From Actinomycetota bacterium (GTDB lineage Bacteria > Actinomycetota > Actinomycetes > S36-B12 > UBA5976), in assembly GCA_009704345.1 (NCBI GenBank), contig WLEH01000050.1, positions 1-7,344 on the forward strand: a stretch of DNA of 7,344 nt. Reading direction: 5' to 3'. The notes below the pieces were generated by a model. That model was not told the DNA's origin and made no database searches. It saw nothing but the letters and a program-made list of their open reading frames with translations. Numbering within the stretch: the stretch's first letter is position 1; each line of letters starts with the position of its first letter. Below, piece after piece: positions 5,274 to 7,344 of the stretch. The translations under genes and the position numbers were made by a program.

Positions 5274-5672
5274 TTACCAGACGTAGGCAAGGACTTCTCC
5301 GCCTACGCCTTTCTTTGCAGCTTGCTTATCAGTAAGCAAGCCCGATGAGGTGGAGATGATGGCAATACCTAGGCCACCTAGAACTTTTGGTAATTCAGTT
5401 GACTTGGCGTACACGCGCAAACCAGGCTTGCTAACTCGACGAACGCCAGCAATGGATCGCTCACGGTTAGGGCCGTACTTCAGATCGATAGTTAGTGTTT
5501 TACCAACTTCAGCATCTTCAGTCTTGAAGCCTGCGATATAACCTTCATTCAACAGAATTTGTGCCAACCCCTCCTTCATTTTGGAGTGCGGCATCGACAA
5601 CGTATCGTGATGTGCGGAATTTGCATTTCGCACTCGCGACAACATGTCGGCGATTGGATCGGTCATGGTCAT
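5274..5672 (-). CDS. rpsH: 30S ribosomal protein S8
   Basis: S8 is a primary binder of 16S rRNA helix 21 in the central domain. In Escherichia coli it is also the translational repressor of the spc operon, acting on the rplE mRNA. The product is 132 residues. It opens MTMTDPIADMLSRVRNANSA, the standard S8 N-terminus, and contains the rRNA-binding C-terminal signature STSSGLLTDKQAAKKGVGGE (107-126). The ATG at 5672 agrees with actinobacterial homologues; the ATG at 5666 is a possible alternative. GGAAAGAG lies about 10 bases upstream. The gene is separated from rpsN by 65 bases with a clear stem-loop, the largest gap inside the spc block. Whether S8 uses that structure for feedback is unknown; S8 in this lineage has no demonstrated repressor site that I know of. 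Confidence 0.98.
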   Translation of the reverse strand: MTMTDPIADMLSRVRNANSAHHDTLSMPHSKMKEGLAQILLNEGYIAGFKTEDAEVGKTLTIDLKYGPNRERSIAGVRRVSKPGLRVYAKSTELPKVLGGLGIAIISTSSGLLTDKQAAKKGVGGEVLAYVW

Positions 5673-5700
5673 GGCCGTTTATCTCTTTCCTGCTGCGGTA

Positions 5701-5721
5701 TCCGATTGCATTTCAATCAGA
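5701..5721 (-). promoter_or_regulatory. Stem-loop between rpsN and rpsH
   Basis: On the minus strand TCTGATTG (5721-5714) pairs with CAATCGGA (5708-5701) in an 8-bp stem with one G-U wobble and an AAATG loop. It starts 16 bases after the rpsN stop and ends 28 bases before the rpsH ATG. A smaller ACAAC-TTT-GTTGT hairpin (5737-5725) precedes it. No U-tract follows, so it is not a terminator. Possible roles are mRNA processing or translational control of rpsH; both are inference. Confidence 0.45.
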
Positions 5722-5737
5722 CCTACAACAAAGTTGT

Positions 5738-6043
5738 TTACCAACTGCTCTTGGTGATACCAGGTAGTTCACCACGATGTGCCATCCCGCGGAAACGAAC
5801 ACGAGAGACACCAAACTTTCGGAGGTAACCGCGTGGACGTCCATCCACAGTGTCACGATTGCGCAATCTGGTAGCCGAAGCGTTGCGTGGTTGCTTCTGC
5901 AACTCGGCGACAGCTGCTGCCTTTTGATCAGCAGTAGCAGTTTCGCTTTTCACGATTGCTTTCAGCTCAGCGCGACGTTTGGCATAGCGCTCAACTACTT
6001 CTTCGCGCTGTAAGTTGCGGTGGATCTTGCTTAGTTTTGCCAT
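5738..6043 (-). CDS. rpsN: 30S ribosomal protein S14, zinc-independent 101-residue form
   Basis: S14 is a late-assembling protein of the 30S head, next to S3, S10 and S19. The product is 101 residues, the length of the long (C-) S14 class. It contains no cysteine at all, so the zinc ribbon of the 61-residue class is absent. Diagnostic regions are MAKLSKIHRNLQREEVVERY (1-20), the insert typical of the long class around residues 27-50, and the C-terminal RNRDTVDGRPRGYLRKFGVS (61-80) ending MAHRGELPGITKSSW. The ATG at 6043 is 3 bases after the rplE stop. In the actinobacteria I recall (Streptomyces, Mycobacterium) the spc operon encodes the short zinc form, and the long form sits elsewhere under Zur control. 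Its presence in the spc position here is therefore noteworthy, while the S14 identity is certain. Confidence 0.97.
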   Translation of the reverse strand: MAKLSKIHRNLQREEVVERYAKRRAELKAIVKSETATADQKAAAVAELQKQPRNASATRLRNRDTVDGRPRGYLRKFGVSRVRFRGMAHRGELPGITKSSW

Positions 6044-6046
6044 GAT

Positions 6047-6604
6047 TTATGCCTCTTTAAACGGGAAGCCAAAGCTGCGAAGCAACTCTCGGCCTTCCTC
6101 ATCAGTAGTTGCGGTAGTAACGATGGTGATATCCATGCCGCGGACACGATCAATCTTGTCCTGCAGAATTTCATGGAAAACGCTCTGCTCAGTTAAGCCA
6201 AAGGTGTAATTGCCATGGCCATCGAACTGCTTTGGCGACAAGCCACGGAAGTCACGAATACGAGGTAGCGCTACTGAAAGTAGGCGATCCAAGAATTCCC
6301 ACATTCGGTCACCACGCAATGTTACGTGTGCACCAATTGGCATTCCTTCACGCAGTTTGAACTGCGCAATTGATTTGCGAGCACGATTAACTAGTGGCTT
6401 TTGACCTGAGATTGCAGTTAAGTCGCGGATTGCGCCTTCAATCATCTTGCTGTCGCGTGCTGCATCGCCCACACCCATGTTAATCACGATCTTCACTAGT
6501 GTTGGTGTTTGCATCACGTTCTCGTAGCCAAACTTTTCTTTCAAGCTTGGTGCGATCTCAGCGCGATACTGCTGCTTTAGTCGAGGTAATGTCTTAGTAC
6601 TCAT
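6047..6604 (-). CDS. rplE: 50S ribosomal protein L5
   Basis: L5 binds 5S rRNA, forms part of the central protuberance and makes an intersubunit bridge with S13. The product is 185 residues, standard for bacteria. Family landmarks are the basic N-terminal helix (PRLKQQYRAEIAPSLKEKFGY), PTLVKIVINMGVGDA (34-48), the GQKPLVNRARKSIAQFKLRE block (67-86), GAHVTLRGDRMWEFLDRL (91-108) and FRGLSPKQFDGHGNYTFGL (119-137). The last part, DITIVTTATTDEEGRELLRSFGFPF, is the usual C-terminus. The ATG shares one base with the rplX stop (TAATG), so translation is probably coupled; an AAGGA lies about 6 bases before the ATG. In E. coli the start of rplE is the S8 repressor target; I did not find an obvious copy of that structure here, but I could not fold the RNA. 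Confidence 0.98.
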   Translation of the reverse strand: MSTKTLPRLKQQYRAEIAPSLKEKFGYENVMQTPTLVKIVINMGVGDAARDSKMIEGAIRDLTAISGQKPLVNRARKSIAQFKLREGMPIGAHVTLRGDRMWEFLDRLLSVALPRIRDFRGLSPKQFDGHGNYTFGLTEQSVFHEILQDKIDRVRGMDITIVTTATTDEEGRELLRSFGFPFKEA

Positions 6605-6963
6605 TACAGTTCCTTACCTGATCGTCGCGCGATGCGAGTGGCACGAGTTGATTCATAAGTGCTGCCATTGCTGCGAGTCTTAGTTACCGTTTCGCGCTTC
6701 TTTGCAACTCTGGTGCCGCGGTTATCCTTAGGATCAACCACCATCACGTTAGACACATGTAATGGTGCTTCCTTAGTTTGAATGCCGCCGGTGGTGCCGC
6801 CACGAGTAGTTTGACCTACTTTGGTGTGGCGCTTCACTCGATTAACACCTTCAACAATGATGCGCTCTTTCTTGATGTCAACGGAAAGCACTCGACCGGT
6901 AGCACCCTTGTCTTTGCCGCTGATCACCTGAACTGTGTCACCCTTTTTAACGTTAAGCGCCAT
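6604..6963 (-). CDS. rplX: 50S ribosomal protein L24
   Basis: L24 is an early assembly protein that nucleates folding of the 5' domain of 23S rRNA and later lies near the peptide exit. The product is 119 residues. The KOW motif is at the N-terminus (VKKGDTVQVISGKDKGATGR, 5-24), followed by VLSVDIKKERIIVEGVNRVKRHTK (25-48) and GGIQTKEAPLHVSNVMVVDP (59-78), all typical of L24. The C-terminal 30 residues are basic and rich in Thr/Ser/Arg, an extension of variable length in actinobacteria. The ATG at 6963 is 2 bases after the rplN stop and has a clear GGAGGT 9 bases upstream (6973-6978), within the last codons of rplN. The stop codon overlaps the rplE start by one base. Confidence 0.98.
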   Translation of the reverse strand: MALNVKKGDTVQVISGKDKGATGRVLSVDIKKERIIVEGVNRVKRHTKVGQTTRGGTTGGIQTKEAPLHVSNVMVVDPKDNRGTRVAKKRETVTKTRSNGSTYESTRATRIARRSGKEL

Positions 6964-6965
6964 GA

Positions 6966-7334
6966 TTACAACACCTCCGGAGCAAGTGAGATGATCTTCA
7001 TGAATCGCTTGTCACGAAGTTCGCGAGCAACCGGACCGAAGATACGAGTTCCCTGTGGTTCGCCATCACCTTTGATGATCACAGCTGCGTTCTCATCAAA
7101 TCGAATGTATGAACCATCTGGCCGACGAATTGACCGAACAGTTCGTACAACTACTGCCTTTACGACCTGTCCTTTTTTAACTGAACCGCCAGGTACGGCA
7201 TCCTTAACTGAGCAGACGATGATGTCGCCCACACCGGCATAACGACGAGAGGATCCGCCCAGCACTCGAATGCAGAGCAATTCTTTTGCTCCAGTGTTGT
7301 CAGCGACTCTTAATCGCGACTCTTGCTGTATCAC
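6966..7334 (-). CDS. rplN: 50S ribosomal protein L14
   Basis: L14 is a highly conserved 50S protein at the subunit interface, contacting 16S helix 14 and L19; it is also the docking site of the silencing factor RsfS. The 122 residues are exactly the usual length. The N-terminus MIQQESRLRVADNTGAKELL is the classic actinobacterial form. The family signature is found at about residues 60-86 (AVVVRTVRSIRRPDG then YIRFDENAAVII), and the protein ends FMKIISLAPEVL. The start codon is GTG (7334-7332), chosen because the MIQQ N-terminus is invariant in relatives and no ATG is available; the preceding bases (GTAAGAA) give only a weak ribosome-binding site. A TAA at 7340-7338 could be the stop of rpsQ, the normal upstream gene, but only ten bases remain so this is not annotated. 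Confidence 0.98.
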   Translation of the reverse strand: MIQQESRLRVADNTGAKELLCIRVLGGSSRRYAGVGDIIVCSVKDAVPGGSVKKGQVVKAVVVRTVRSIRRPDGSYIRFDENAAVIIKGDGEPQGTRIFGPVARELRDKRFMKIISLAPEVL

Positions 7335-7344
7335 TTCTTACTCA

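Noticed and set aside
6778..7242. Forward-strand open frame of 154 codons opposite rplX and rplN
   Set aside because: It lies entirely antisense to two highly conserved ribosomal genes, has no recognisable domain or clear ribosome-binding site, and its composition is what the complement of those genes would give.
7335..7344. Possible 3' end of rpsQ (GAG TAA)
   Set aside because: Only ten bases are present. The stop codon and a final Glu would fit S17, but this is too little sequence to annotate a gene.
1..7344. Mobile element, CRISPR array, tRNA, defence or biosynthetic system
   Set aside because: The whole window is accounted for by a continuous run of conserved translation and secretion genes with short gaps. 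No direct-repeat array, transposase, integrase or tRNA-like cloverleaf was seen.

Overview
The window is a conserved translation and secretion cluster: the spc operon joined to the start of the alpha operon. Every gene is on the minus strand, so transcription runs from high to low coordinates. In that order the genes are rplN, rplX, rplE, rpsN, rpsH, rplF, rplR, rpsE, rpmD, rplO, secY, adk, infA, rpmJ, rpsM and a 5' fragment of rpsK that leaves the window at base 1. The gene order and the protein sequences (L14, S8, S13, IF-1, SecY, S11) point to Actinomycetota. The base composition looks moderate by eye rather than GC-rich, TAA stops dominate and intergenic gaps are very short. This would fit a streamlined, probably aquatic actinobacterium such as the Nanopelagicales (acI) group, but that placement is inference and was not tested.

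Layout: 7344 to 3084 is the spc ribosomal-protein block. Its genes are mostly separated by 2 to 17 bases or overlap by 1 to 4 bases, which suggests translational coupling. One 65-base gap, between rpsN and rpsH, holds a stem-loop. Next come secY (3066-1771, translocon pore) and adk (1767-1204, adenylate kinase). A 110-base gap with two hairpins precedes infA, at the place where many actinobacteria carry map. Then infA and rpmJ are followed by a 165-base gap with several inverted repeats, and by rpsM and rpsK.

The genes act together: the r-proteins build the 30S and 50S subunits, IF-1 supports initiation, SecY receives nascent membrane and secreted proteins, and Adk maintains the adenylate pool. 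I see no CRISPR array, mobile element, tRNA, rRNA or defence system. The parts that conserved proteins do not explain are the inverted-repeat-rich rpmJ-rpsM and adk-infA gaps, the zinc-free S14 in the spc position, and the absence of map. Forward-strand open frames are treated as shadows of the minus-strand genes.
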